Origin: an uncultured Clostridia bacterium
GTDB lineage: Bacteria > Bacillota > Clostridia > Oscillospirales > CAG-272
DNA: 21,783 nucleotides
Direction: 5' to 3'
Assembly (NCBI GenBank): GCA_904501765.1
Contig: CAJGCM010000021.1
Location: forward strand, 1 to 21,783
The notes below the pieces were generated by a model. It did not search any database and was not told the origin of the DNA. It was given only the letters and a program-made list of their open reading frames with translations. Of the stretch, positions 1-7,001 are shown in pieces. Position 1 is the first letter of the stretch. Every line of letters starts with the position of its first letter. Made by a program: the position numbers and the translations under genes.

Positions 1-237
1 GAAACTCTTTTACACTTTCTTTCCTCAAAGGGCATATACGTGTCAAGCGGCTCCGCTTGCTCTTCAAATTCTCATAAATCCCACTCGGCCGCCCTGTTGG
101 CCTACGGAAAAAGCTCTGAAGAGGCGGATTCTTCCATAAGAATAAGCATTTCCAAAGCGAACACCGAAGAGGATGCCGAGCGCTTTATATCGGCGCTGCG
201 CGAGGGGATATCAAGTCTTGCGAGGACGTCCTTATGA
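1..237 (+). CDS. Cysteine desulfurase, C-terminal part (5' truncated by window)
   Basis: The reading frame is open from base 1, so the start lies outside the window. The visible 78 residues carry the SSGSACSS segment typical of NifS/IscS-type cysteine desulfurases. The cysteine in this loop takes the persulfide sulfur from the PLP-bound cysteine substrate. The rest matches the usual helical C-terminal end of the aminotransferase class V fold (RISISKANTEEDAERFISAL). Known family role: it releases sulfur from L-cysteine for Fe-S cluster assembly, tRNA thiolation or cofactor synthesis in the cytoplasm. Which of these applies cannot be told from the fragment, and the PLP lysine is not in view. 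The stop overlaps the rlmH start by four bases (ATGA), so the two genes are probably co-transcribed and translationally coupled. Confidence 0.88.
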   Translation, partial: ETLLHFLSSKGIYVSSGSACSSNSHKSHSAALLAYGKSSEEADSSIRISISKANTEEDAERFISALREGISSLARTSL

Positions 238-713
238 TACAGCTAAATATAATAACCGTCGGCACTCTTAAGGAGGATTACCTAAAAGAGGCTCTCGCCG
301 AATACAAAAAAAGGCTTTCACAATACGCAAGAGTTGAAGAAATTTCAATAAAGGAAGAGCTTATAAGAAACGAAGAGGACAGAGCGCAGGTTGCCCGCGC
401 CCTTGATGCCGAAGGAGAAAAAATACTCTCTCTTTTACCTAAGGACGCATATAAAATCGCACTATGCGTTGAGGGACGGCAGTTTGATTCCCCCGCTCTC
501 GCAGGGATAATCAGCGAAGCCTCGGACAGAAGCGGAAAAATCGCTCTGGTCATAGGCTCCTCACACGGCTTGTCCGACAAGGTGAAGGCTGAAGCTAACC
601 TAAAGCTCTCGCTGTCAAAGCTCACGTTCCCCCACCAGCTTATGCGAGTTATTCTTTACGAAACCCTTTACCGCTCATTTACAATAATTGCGGGGAAAAA
701 ATATCATAAATAA
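234..713 (+). CDS. rlmH: 23S rRNA (pseudouridine1915-N3)-methyltransferase RlmH
   Basis: This 159-residue protein has the normal RlmH length. RlmH is a SPOUT-class methyltransferase that uses S-adenosylmethionine to methylate pseudouridine 1915 in helix 69 of 23S rRNA on assembled ribosomes. Diagnostic segments are visible: the N-terminal IITVGTLKEDYLKEALAEYKKR, the SAM-binding knot with LVIGSSHGLSD around residues 103-113, and the C-terminal LSKLTFPHQLMRVILYETLYRSF followed by the near-invariant YHK end. The ATG at 234 overlaps the stop of the upstream desulfurase, which fixes the start and implies one operon. A hairpin terminator follows immediately at 714-772. Confidence 0.95.
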   Translation: MIQLNIITVGTLKEDYLKEALAEYKKRLSQYARVEEISIKEELIRNEEDRAQVARALDAEGEKILSLLPKDAYKIALCVEGRQFDSPALAGIISEASDRSGKIALVIGSSHGLSDKVKAEANLKLSLSKLTFPHQLMRVILYETLYRSFTIIAGKKYHK

Positions 714-772
714 AAAACTGCCTATGCTGATTTTCGCAACCGAATGCGACCGTCTTCAGCATAGGCAGTTTT
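714..772. terminator. Bidirectional intrinsic terminator between rlmH and the CYTH gene
   Basis: A perfect 17-bp inverted repeat (714-730 and 756-772) encloses a 25-nt loop. The arms begin and end in A/T runs, so each strand gives a stem followed by several U residues. It sits directly after the rlmH stop and four bases from the convergent CYTH gene stop, so it can end transcripts from both sides. Confidence 0.9.
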
Positions 773-776
773 ATCT

Positions 777-1289
777 TTATATTATCTCATTGGGGAAGAC
801 TCTCGTCATAGAGTGGTTGGAATACCTTGTATCTCCCGTGACCTCTTTTATTACCTTTATAAAATCGGGCACCTCGAAGCTCTCTTCTCTGCTTTCAAGC
901 TCCACCTCCATAATACAGCTGCTTTTCCATAGGGGGTAAAGGTCAAACTCTAAGGTTTTCCCCTTATAAAGGAAGGTGTATCTTGTTTTAAGAATGGGCG
1001 TTGTAGTTTTATCTATTTTCTTCGACAAGCGGCAAAACTCCTCTTCGGAAATTCTGTCCTCACACTCTATAACGGACATTTCGTCAATGCGCTGCTTTGT
1101 GTTTTCGGTATACTCCACGTCACCTCCCGCAAAGGCTCTTTTTCTTATACGGTGAGTTGCGCCGCTTTCGGTATTTTCAAGATAAATTTGCAGAATTTCG
1201 CTTTTTGTAAAGCCTTGCATTTTTGCCAAATCACTCTCACTCGGCTTCTCAATTATATATTTTCTCTCTATTTCCGTTTGAATACTCAT
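777..1289 (-). CDS. CYTH-domain protein (triphosphate-binding tunnel family)
   Basis: The 170-residue protein opens with the CYTH signature EIERKYII (residues 6-13), whose Glu residues bind divalent metal. Alternating charged strands follow, such as the HRIRKR segment, the central EDRIS and the later TRYTF, LEFDLYP and MEVELES. These build the eight-strand tunnel that binds triphosphate in this family. Known members include inorganic triphosphatase, thiamine triphosphatase and class IV adenylate cyclase. The length and single domain favour a small triphosphatase, but the substrate is not determined. The start is supported by a GGAGG site just upstream (plus-strand CCTCC near 1295). A good promoter lies at 1390-1418, leaving an untranslated leader of about 90 nt. 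The gene is convergent with rlmH. Confidence 0.85.
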   Translation of the reverse strand: MSIQTEIERKYIIEKPSESDLAKMQGFTKSEILQIYLENTESGATHRIRKRAFAGGDVEYTENTKQRIDEMSVIECEDRISEEEFCRLSKKIDKTTTPILKTRYTFLYKGKTLEFDLYPLWKSSCIMEVELESREESFEVPDFIKVIKEVTGDTRYSNHSMTRVFPNEII

Positions 1290-1389
1290 ATATACCTCCG
1301 TGTGTAAGGCTATAACCTTTCACTCCTAAAATTCGACTGCGCCCAAAGTTCTGCCGCCAGACGAGAGCGCCTGCCTATATGACGACTAT

Positions 1390-1418
1390 ATTGTACCACC
1401 TTTTTATGAATTTTTCAA
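1390..1418 (-). promoter_or_regulatory. Sigma-A type promoter of the CYTH gene
   Basis: On the minus strand TTGAAA (plus 1413-1418) is followed by a 17-bp spacer and TACAAT (plus 1390-1395). Transcription should start near 1383. The rest of the 1290-1488 intergenic stretch shows no gene and no clear hairpin. Confidence 0.75.
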
Positions 1419-1488
1419 TAAAATCGGTGCGGCTTTACCTTTTTTTGTTTAAAATTTTGCTTTTTCGGTGGTTTTTCCGTTTTTCTTA

Positions 1489-1517
1489 TTGACTTAAACG
1501 ATTTGTTATGTTAAAAT
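1489..1517 (+). promoter_or_regulatory. Sigma-A type promoter of the acidic membrane protein gene
   Basis: TTGACT (1489-1494), a 17-bp spacer and TAAAAT (1512-1517). The predicted start near 1524 lies downstream of an in-frame ATG at 1508. That ATG therefore cannot be used from this promoter, which supports translation from 1562. Confidence 0.75.
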
Positions 1518-1561
1518 GTATGGGTAAATATATGTTTTTAACTTACCACGGAGGTTTTCCT

Positions 1562-2014
1562 ATGGAAGAAAAAATTATAAACGAAGAAAAAGAAATTAAC
1601 AATAACGATATTATTGACACTGCTGAGGACGTTGTTGAAATTGCCAACGTAGTGGAAGCTGAGGCTGAAATTGCCGCTGAGAAGGACGCTCCTGCGGCAG
1701 AGGTTGCAGAAAGCACTGATGCTGCCACCGAGGAAGCAGAGACTATCGCCGAAGAGAGTGACAAAGCTGATGTGGCCGAGGGTGACGTTGCTACCGAAGA
1801 GGACAAGGCAGCTGACGAAGCAGAAAACAGCGCTCCCGCTGAGTTGTCTGATGACGAATATTTTGAAATGACGGGACTTACTCCCGCACAGAAGAGGCGC
1901 CGTGAAATTTGGGATAAAATTACCACCGGTATTCTTATCTTCCTTATGTCTTCTCCCTTCCTTATTCTTGCTTATATCTTCATTTGGTTCATAGTTAATA
2001 TCACATCAAGATAA
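1562..2014 (+). CDS. Hypothetical acidic protein with one C-terminal transmembrane segment
   Basis: I do not recognise a family. From the ATG at 1562 (GGAGG seven bases upstream) the protein has 150 residues. Residues 1-98 are almost entirely Glu, Asp, Ala, Val and Thr with few hydrophobic core positions, so this part is probably disordered and strongly negative. A short conserved-looking segment follows (LSDDEYFEMTGLTPAQKRRREIWDK, about 95-119). The last 30 residues hold one hydrophobic helix (about 124-145) and a five-residue tail. The Lys/Arg cluster just before the helix suggests the acidic part faces the cytoplasm, as in a tail-anchored protein. It has its own promoter and terminator. 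The reverse-frame reading of the acidic repeats is only a shadow. Confidence 0.75.
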   Translation: MEEKIINEEKEINNNDIIDTAEDVVEIANVVEAEAEIAAEKDAPAAEVAESTDAATEEAETIAEESDKADVAEGDVATEEDKAADEAENSAPAELSDDEYFEMTGLTPAQKRRREIWDKITTGILIFLMSSPFLILAYIFIWFIVNITSR

Positions 2015-2029
2015 TAAATACATAACAAA

Positions 2030-2066
2030 GGGCGCAGTGAGCTTTTTAACTCCTGCGCTCTTTTTT
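2030..2066 (+). terminator. Intrinsic terminator after the acidic membrane protein gene
   Basis: GGGCGCAG (2030-2037) can pair with CTGCGCTC (2053-2060) with one G-U pair, followed by six T. It lies 15 bases after the stop codon. From 2067 to 2240 no gene or clear structure is visible. Confidence 0.75.
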
Positions 2067-2240
2067 CTTTGCGAATAAGGCGGGGCGAGTTAAATACCGG
2101 CAGGTGCGATATTTCCTGAAAAGGAGTAATACACATAGCCGCCCAAAACACAGGAAACGCCATTTATAAAGCGGAGCGAGCTGACAAGCTACGGCCGGAT
2201 TCACCAAGCGAGTGGCGCAGATAAAAATATTAGGTGGCGC

Positions 2241-2283
2241 AAAAAATACGACTCGGATTTTGATTTATCCGAGCCGTATTTTT
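2241..2283 (-). terminator. Intrinsic terminator of the rpsO-pnp unit
   Basis: A long inverted repeat (2242-2256 with 2268-2283, one mismatch) ends in a run of T on the minus strand (plus A run at 2241-2246). It lies 11 bases beyond the pnp stop. The plus strand also ends in T residues, so it may work in both directions. Confidence 0.85.
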
Positions 2284-2294
2284 ATATATCAGAA

Positions 2295-4409
2295 TTACGC
2301 CTTAGGTGCTGCGTCCTTCATAGAGAAGTCGGGTCTGCCCTTCTTATCGATGCCCATATACTTAACTCTTACAGCATCGCCAACCTTTACGACGTCCTCA
2401 ACCTTTTCAGTTCTCTTATACTGCAGATTTGAGATATGAACCATACACTCCTTGCCGGGAGCATACTCAACGAATGCACCGAACTCCTTTATGCTGGTTA
2501 CAACGCCGTCATAGGTTTCGCCTACAACAGGCTCGAATACGATAGCCTCGATAATAGCCTTTGCCATATCTGCTCTTTCACGACCGACTGCCGCAATAAA
2601 TACGGTTCCGTCGTCGTTGATGTCTATCTTTGCGCCTGTGTCTGCTACTATCTTCTGGATAACCTTTCCACCGCTTCCGATAACCTCACGAATCTTATCG
2701 GGGTTTATCGTCATGCTTATCATTTTGGGAGCATACTCGGAAACCTCTTCCCTGGGCGCAGGAATTGCCGCAAGAAGAATCTTGTCAATAATTTCATCTC
2801 TTCCCTGGTGAGTTGTTTCAAGAGCACGCTTGATTATCTCAGGTGTAAGACCGTCTACCTTAAGGTCCATCTGAATAGAGGTGATACCCTTGTGAGTACC
2901 TGCTACCTTAAAGTCCATATCGCCGTAGAAGTCCTCAAGACCCTGAATGTCTATCATTGTATCCCAAGAGCCGTCCTCTGCGGTGATAAGTCCGCAGGAG
3001 ATACCTGCAACGGGAGCCTTAATCGGTACGCCTGCATCCATAAGAGCAAGTGTGGAGCCGCATACGGAACCCTGAGAGGTGGAGCCGTTAGAGCTTACAA
3101 CCTCGGACACAAGACGGATTGCATAGGGGAACTCCTCCTCGGAGGGAAGAACGGGAACTAGAGAACGCTCTGCAAGCGCTCCATGTCCTATCTCACGTCT
3201 GCCGGGAGAACGAAGAGCCTTCGCTTCACCTGTTGAGTAGCCGGGCATATTGTAATGGTGCATATAGCGCTTAGTATCCTCATCGTCAAGCCCTTCAAGC
3301 TTCTGAGCTTCAGAAAGAGTGCCGAGGGTTGCTATGGTGAGAACCTGTGTCTGTCCTCTTGTGAAAAGACCTGAGCCGTGAACTCTCGGAATTACGCCAA
3401 CCTCTGCTGCGAGAGGTCTTATTTCGTCCATACGTCTGCCGTCTACACGCTTCTTGTCAACGAGGAGCCAACGACGAACTATCTTCTTCTGAATCTTGTA
3501 GATAAGCTCGGGAAGAACTACCTTGATGTCAGGATACTTTTCTTCAAATGTTGCTACGATATCGTCCATTATAGGCTGCATTTTAGCATCTCTTACGTTC
3601 TTATCGTCTGTATCAAGAGCTTCCATAACAGCAGCCTCGCAATATGCGAAGATTTCGTCGAACATATCGTGGTCAAGCTCACCCGAGGGATAGGAGAACT
3701 TAGGCTTACCGATTTCAGCAACGATACCGTTGATGAAATTAACTATGCCCTTGATTTCCTCGTGAGCCTGCATAATAGCATCGTACATTACGTCGTCTGC
3801 TACCTCGTTAGCTCCTGCCTCAATCATAACTACCTTCTCAAGAGAAGCAGCAACTGTAAGCTCAAGGTCGGAAACCTTTCTCTCTTCAGCTGTGGGGTTA
3901 ACTACAATCTTACCGTCAACAAGTCCCATAAATACGCCGCCGATAGGACCATTCCAAGGAATGTCGGAAATAGAAAGGGCAACAGACGCACCTATCATAG
4001 CCGTTATTTCGGGGGAGCAATCGGGGTCTACTGACATAACGGTAAGGAGAAGAGAGATATCGTTACGAAGGTCCTTGGGGAAAAGGGGACGTACGGGACG
4101 GTCAATAACTCTGCCTGCAAGAACTGCCTTTTCACTGGGCTTTCCTTCTCTTTTAAGGAAGCCACCGGGGATTTTGCCTACCGCATACATTTTTTCGTCA
4201 TAGTCTACCGACAAGGGAAGGAAATCTATTCCCTCTCTGGGAGCTGCGGATGCTGTAGCGCAGCAAAGAACGGTTGTTTCGCCGTAATGAACGAGAGCAG
4301 AGCCGTTTGCAAGGCCTGCAATTTTGCCTGTTTCAACTACGAGGGGTCTGCCTGCTAATTCATACTTGTACACCTTGTAGCTATCAAAGGTTTTGAAATT
4401 TTCTACCAT
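2295..4409 (-). CDS. pnp: Polyribonucleotide nucleotidyltransferase (PNPase)
   Basis: PNPase degrades RNA 3' to 5' by phosphorolysis, releasing nucleoside diphosphates; in cells it forms a trimeric ring. From the chosen start the protein has 704 residues, the usual size. Two RNase PH-like halves are visible: the first opens with YELAGRPLVVETGKIAGLANGSALV, the second carries HGSGLFTRGQTQVL and later SEVVSSNGSTSQGSVCGSTLALMDAGVP. They are joined by the all-helical linker. A KH domain with the GSGGK loop (INPDKIREVIGSGGKVIQKI) and an S1 domain (GVVTSIKEFGAFVEYAPGKECMVHIS) complete it. The ATG at 4409 is preferred because a GGAGG lies eight bases upstream. An in-frame ATG at 4424 contains that same site and would leave itself without one. 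The gene lies downstream of rpsO on the same strand, the classical arrangement. Confidence 0.97.
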   Translation of the reverse strand: MVENFKTFDSYKVYKYELAGRPLVVETGKIAGLANGSALVHYGETTVLCCATASAAPREGIDFLPLSVDYDEKMYAVGKIPGGFLKREGKPSEKAVLAGRVIDRPVRPLFPKDLRNDISLLLTVMSVDPDCSPEITAMIGASVALSISDIPWNGPIGGVFMGLVDGKIVVNPTAEERKVSDLELTVAASLEKVVMIEAGANEVADDVMYDAIMQAHEEIKGIVNFINGIVAEIGKPKFSYPSGELDHDMFDEIFAYCEAAVMEALDTDDKNVRDAKMQPIMDDIVATFEEKYPDIKVVLPELIYKIQKKIVRRWLLVDKKRVDGRRMDEIRPLAAEVGVIPRVHGSGLFTRGQTQVLTIATLGTLSEAQKLEGLDDEDTKRYMHHYNMPGYSTGEAKALRSPGRREIGHGALAERSLVPVLPSEEEFPYAIRLVSEVVSSNGSTSQGSVCGSTLALMDAGVPIKAPVAGISCGLITAEDGSWDTMIDIQGLEDFYGDMDFKVAGTHKGITSIQMDLKVDGLTPEIIKRALETTHQGRDEIIDKILLAAIPAPREEVSEYAPKMISMTINPDKIREVIGSGGKVIQKIVADTGAKIDINDDGTVFIAAVGRERADMAKAIIEAIVFEPVVGETYDGVVTSIKEFGAFVEYAPGKECMVHISNLQYKRTEKVEDVVKVGDAVRVKYMGIDKKGRPDFSMKDAAPKA

Positions 4410-4536
4410 TTTGTTTTCCTCCATTTTCTTTTTTCTCGGGGGAGAACATAGCACTTAAATATTCGCCGAAAAAAGCTTCCGACACATATTTAACTGCTAC
4501 TTCCTCCGCCCTTTTTGTTTTCTTTGTTTTCGCAAC

Positions 4537-4574
4537 AAACGGGAACGAATACAATAAAGCCTCCGTCCCCGTTT
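4537..4574 (-). other. Intercistronic hairpin between rpsO and pnp
   Basis: An 11-bp inverted repeat with one G-U pair (4537-4547 with 4564-4574) lies between the rpsO stop and pnp. On the minus strand no proper T run follows, so it is more likely an RNA-processing or partial-termination element than a full terminator. In other bacteria this intercistronic region is a processing site (RNase III in E. coli); that parallel is inference here. Confidence 0.5.
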
Positions 4575-4607
4575 ATCGCCTTCGGGCTTATGACCCTGTG
4601 CGAGAAA

Positions 4608-4874
4608 TTACTTTCTCAAGCCAAGCTTCTTGATAACTGCTCTGTATCTTTCGATATCCTTCTTTGCGAGGTAGTTAAGAAGCTGCTTTCTGTGTCCAAC
4701 CATCTTGGAAAGACCTCTCTGAGAATGGAAATCCTTAGGATTCTTCTTCATATGCTCAGTGAGAGCATTGATTCTGTCTGTAAGGATAGCAATCTGAACC
4801 TCAGGCGAACCTGTGTCATTCTCGTTGATTTTGAATTCCTCAATGATTGCAGTCTTTGTTTCCTTGCTTATCAT
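4608..4874 (-). CDS. rpsO: 30S ribosomal protein S15
   Basis: The 88-residue protein matches bacterial S15 end to end. It shows the N-terminal KINENDTGSPEVQIAILTDRI, the central HSQRGLSKMVGHRKQLLNYL and the C-terminal RYRAVIKKLGLRK. S15 is a primary 16S rRNA binder that organises the central domain of the 30S subunit. Its length equals the family norm. The start has an AGGTG-type site a few bases upstream. A strong promoter with an extended -10 sits about 130 bases upstream, leaving a leader long enough for the autoregulation known for rpsO in several bacteria. pnp follows on the same strand. Confidence 0.97.
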   Translation of the reverse strand: MISKETKTAIIEEFKINENDTGSPEVQIAILTDRINALTEHMKKNPKDFHSQRGLSKMVGHRKQLLNYLAKKDIERYRAVIKKLGLRK

Positions 4875-4997
4875 TTTTCTTCACCTTTCTTATATTTTTG
4901 CCTGATGCTGCGTTGTGCGCGGGTGAAAAGCGCAAACCACGTTACAGGATTATCCCATAACGGAGTGAGGCCATACGCAAAACGAAGTCATAGGTCC
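4875..4997 (-). promoter_or_regulatory. Candidate rpsO leader RNA (possible S15 autoregulatory site)
   Basis: The mRNA from the predicted start near 4997 to the rpsO ATG has about 122 untranslated bases. It can fold a stem of eight pairs with one bulged base in the proximal part (minus-strand GTTTGCGC with GCGCACAAC, roughly plus 4914-4940). S15 autoregulation through leader structure is known in several phyla. Membership of any published leader class is not shown by the sequence alone. Confidence 0.4.
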
Positions 4998-5003
4998 TTT
5001 GGC

Positions 5004-5032
5004 ATTATATCACAAAGTTTTAAAAAAGTAAA
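5004..5032 (-). promoter_or_regulatory. rpsO promoter with extended -10
   Basis: Minus-strand TTTACT (plus 5027-5032), a 16-17 bp spacer and TGATATAAT, which contains a perfect TATAAT (plus 5004-5009) with the extended TG motif. An AT-rich inverted repeat (5026-5033 with 5055-5062) overlaps the -35 region. Between this promoter and the rdgB stop at 5121 no gene is seen. Confidence 0.75.
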
Positions 5033-5120
5033 TAGTTTTTGAAAAATATTTTTTATTTACTTATTATATGCGATTTTGCAAATGTAATATTGATTATTCG
5101 GCGCAGTATGGAGCGAGGAC

Positions 5121-5711
5121 TTAATGCGATTCTCTCTTTTGAAGCTTCTCAAGGAGTCCCCAGAGGGCTTTCGCTCTGTGGCTGATTTTGTTTTTCTCCT
5201 CGTCGGTCATCTCACCGACCGTCCTCACCTCTCCCTCGGGGCGGAAAATGGGGTCGTATCCAAAGCCGCCGCTTCCGTGGCGCTCGGTGGTTATCTCGCC
5301 GTACATATAGCCCTCGCAGGATACAAGCTCACCATTTGGGAAGCATATAACCATAGCGCAGGTATAGTGGGCGGTTCTGTCCGACTTGTCCTTAAGCTTC
5401 TCAAGTAGAAGGTCGTTATTTTTCTCGTCATCTCCGTGGTCGCCCGAAAATCTGGCGCTGTATATTCCCGGTGCGCCGCCAAGGGCGTGAGCGCAAATTC
5501 CGCTATCGTCAGCCAGGGTAGCGCAGCCTGAAATTTCAGCTATTTCCCTTGCCTTTTTCTCTGCGTTTTCAAGGAAGGTTTCTCCGTCCTCAACGGTTTC
5601 GTGGAATATGCCCTCCTCCTTCATAGACACTATCTCGTCGAATTTTTCGCCAAGTATTTTCTTTATCTCGTATATTTTATGCTTATTTCCCGACGCTATT
5701 ATCAGCTTCAT
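5121..5711 (-). CDS. rdgB: XTP/dITP diphosphatase (RdgB/HAM1 family)
   Basis: This cytoplasmic house-cleaning enzyme hydrolyses non-canonical purine nucleoside triphosphates (ITP, dITP, XTP) to the monophosphate and pyrophosphate, keeping deaminated bases out of nucleic acids. The 196-residue length is typical. Motifs in order are IASGNKHKIYEIKKIL at the N terminus, TLADDSGICAHALGGAPGIYSARFSG around residues 65-90, the purine-pocket segment GSGGFGYDPIF near 146-156, and the C-terminal ISHRAKAL. The ATG at 5711 has a GTGGAG site upstream, and a perfect-consensus promoter lies 50 bases further up. The gene is divergent from yceD-rpmF. Confidence 0.95.
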   Translation of the reverse strand: MKLIIASGNKHKIYEIKKILGEKFDEIVSMKEEGIFHETVEDGETFLENAEKKAREIAEISGCATLADDSGICAHALGGAPGIYSARFSGDHGDDEKNNDLLLEKLKDKSDRTAHYTCAMVICFPNGELVSCEGYMYGEITTERHGSGGFGYDPIFRPEGEVRTVGEMTDEEKNKISHRAKALWGLLEKLQKRESH

Positions 5712-5760
5712 AATTCTCCACGGTCCTTATCTTTAAAATTCAAGTTTTTCGGTGATTTAT

Positions 5761-5789
5761 ATTATAAGCGCATAGCGCTCTTTTGTCAA
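5761..5789 (-). promoter_or_regulatory. rdgB promoter, perfect sigma-A consensus
   Basis: Minus-strand TTGACA (plus 5784-5789), 17-bp spacer, TATAAT (plus 5761-5766). Transcription should start near 5754. Confidence 0.85.
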
Positions 5790-5890
5790 GGGGGAGCGGA
5801 TGGTGAGTCGGCTATTTATGAGCTACTCGCAACCTGCCGATAGCTTAATCAGAAATTCAAAAAAACAGAGGGAAAAATTTCAAAAAGCCC

Positions 5891-5919
5891 TTGACAAAGT
5901 CTGCGCAAGTAGTTATAAT
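5891..5919 (+). promoter_or_regulatory. yceD-rpmF promoter, perfect sigma-A consensus
   Basis: TTGACA (5891-5896), 17-bp spacer, TATAAT (5914-5919). The start near 5926 leaves a leader of about 90 bases, which can form a small hairpin (TCGGG 5971-5975 with CCCGA 5982-5986). Confidence 0.88.
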
Positions 5920-6014
5920 AGGGTGTATGATTTTGCGTGTTATAGCCTAAACTATGCCCAAAATCAGGAATCGGGGTCACGCCCGAGTCCAAAAATATGC
6001 GCGGAGGTATTGGT

Positions 6015-6560
6015 TTGAAGCTCGATTTAAGACCGCTTTTAGCCGGGGATAAGCTCTTATGCTTTGATTATGAATTATCCCTTGATACCCTATCGCAAGA
6101 CCCCACCAGTTTTCTTTATGGCGTAAGTTTTCCTTCTCCCCTGAAGGTTACGGGTGATATCACCAACACCGCCGGTTATATGAGATTGCATCTTTCCTGC
6201 AATACGGAATATTCCTCCTTTTGCGCAAGGTGCCTATCTCCCGTAAGCGGCAGTTTCACTCTTAATCTTGAGAAAACCGTAGCCACCAGGAATATGCTGG
6301 ATGAGCTTGACGAGGATTCCATAGACGATTATGCTTTAATCGAAGACGGGTTCCTTGAGATTGACGATGAGCTGCTCGGTCAGCTGGAAATGGAATTTCC
6401 CTCAAGATTCCTCTGCAGTGAGGATTGCCTTGGGCTTTGTCAGAAATGCGGAAAGAATTTGAACGAGGGGGACTGCGGCTGTCCTGCTCACGAGCCGGAC
6501 CCAAGACTCGCTCCCTTGAAAAAGATTCTTGAGCAAATGAAAGCAGAAGAAAATAAATAA
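6015..6560 (+). CDS. YceD/DUF177 family protein, partner of L32
   Basis: The 181-residue protein matches the YceD (DUF177) family, encoded next to rpmF in many bacteria and linked to 23S rRNA and L32 maturation. Its exact biochemical role here is not shown. The N-terminal half is a beta-rich domain with the family CARC pair (FCARCLSPVSGSF). An acidic stretch follows (DELDEDSIDDYALIEDGFLEIDDELL). The C-terminal Cys cluster (CSEDCLGLCQKCGKNLNEGDCGC) resembles the metal-binding tail of Gram-positive members. The start is taken as TTG at 6015 because GGAGG (6003-6007) sits seven bases upstream. The in-frame ATG at 5997 precedes that site and has none of its own. The gene is transcribed from the consensus promoter at 5891-5919. 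Confidence 0.88.
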   Translation: MKLDLRPLLAGDKLLCFDYELSLDTLSQDPTSFLYGVSFPSPLKVTGDITNTAGYMRLHLSCNTEYSSFCARCLSPVSGSFTLNLEKTVATRNMLDELDEDSIDDYALIEDGFLEIDDELLGQLEMEFPSRFLCSEDCLGLCQKCGKNLNEGDCGCPAHEPDPRLAPLKKILEQMKAEENK

Positions 6561-6572
6561 TTAACATAAAGA

Positions 6573-6594
6573 GAATGCCGTGACGGCATACTCG
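6573..6594 (+). other. Hairpin between yceD and rpmF
   Basis: ATGCCG and CGGCAT pair perfectly around a three-base loop, with a further GAG/CTC pairing outside one mismatch. No T run follows, so it is not a terminator. It ends about five bases before the rpmF ribosome-binding site and could affect processing or translation of rpmF. Confidence 0.45.
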
Positions 6595-6613
6595 CATCAG
6601 GAGGTATACAACG

Positions 6614-6808
6614 ATGGCAGTTCCTAAGAGAAAGGTTTCTCATTCGAGAAAAATGAAAAGACGTTCAAGCGTTTGGAAGCTTGAGGCTCCCACTAACCTT
6701 GTAAAGTGCCCCCAGTGTGGCGAATACAATCTTGCTTACAGAGTTTGCAAGGCTTGTGGCTACTACAAGGGCGAAGAGGTTATTGCAAAGAACGAAGCAG
6801 CTAAATAA
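6614..6808 (+). CDS. rpmF: 50S ribosomal protein L32, zinc-ribbon form
   Basis: The 64-residue protein begins with the L32 signature MAVPKRKVSHSRKMKRRS and contains two Cys pairs, CPQC and CKAC, spaced as a zinc ribbon. This marks the zinc-binding C+ form rather than the Cys-less paralogue expressed under zinc limitation. L32 is a late-assembling 50S protein near the peptidyl transferase region. AGGAGG lies upstream of the ATG. The gene follows yceD in one operon, closed by the terminator at 6846-6888; plsX or fab genes, common neighbours in other species, are absent here. Confidence 0.97.
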   Translation: MAVPKRKVSHSRKMKRRSSVWKLEAPTNLVKCPQCGEYNLAYRVCKACGYYKGEEVIAKNEAAK

Positions 6809-6845
6809 TTTTATTTACGCTAAATTAGAGGTTCTTTTATGTGCC

Positions 6846-6888
6846 AAGGTAAAAGGCGCGGGAAATTCCCGCGCCTTTTACCTTTTTT
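6846..6888 (+). terminator. Intrinsic terminator of yceD-rpmF
   Basis: A perfect inverted repeat with up to 19-nt arms (6846-6864 and 6866-6884) and a GC-rich upper part, followed by six T. Both flanks are A/T-rich, so it can act on either strand. Confidence 0.92.
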
Positions 6889-6891
6889 GTT

Positions 6892-7001
6892 TTTCTGTGG
6901 GTTCCTATTCCTTTGACAGGTATCCCGTTTCTGTGGTTTTCCTATTCCCCTGACAGATATCCCATTTCTGTGATTTTCCTATCCCCCTGACAAGCATCTT
7001 G
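6892..7001. repeat. Three tandem 36-37 bp direct repeats
   Basis: Units at 6892-6927, 6928-6964 and 6965-7001 each begin TTTCTGTG, continue with a TCCTAT core and then TGACA, with no spacers. The third unit diverges most at its end, where it forms a perfect hairpin with the following bases (6988-6995 with 6999-7006) overlapping the stop codon of the HAD gene. The array occupies the gap between the rpmF terminator and the convergent HAD gene. No reading frame is evident. Confidence 0.8.

Noticed and set aside
2436..4034. Plus-strand open frames of 200-240 codons opposite pnp
   Set aside because: They are antisense shadows of the strongly conserved PNPase frame with no plausible ribosome-binding site or domain.
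5800..6018. 72-codon plus-strand open frame upstream of yceD
   Set aside because: It runs over the perfect yceD promoter and leader, resembles no family, and would need a transcript from further upstream.
6892..7001. CRISPR array
   Set aside because: The units are contiguous direct repeats with no spacers between them and no cas genes nearby.
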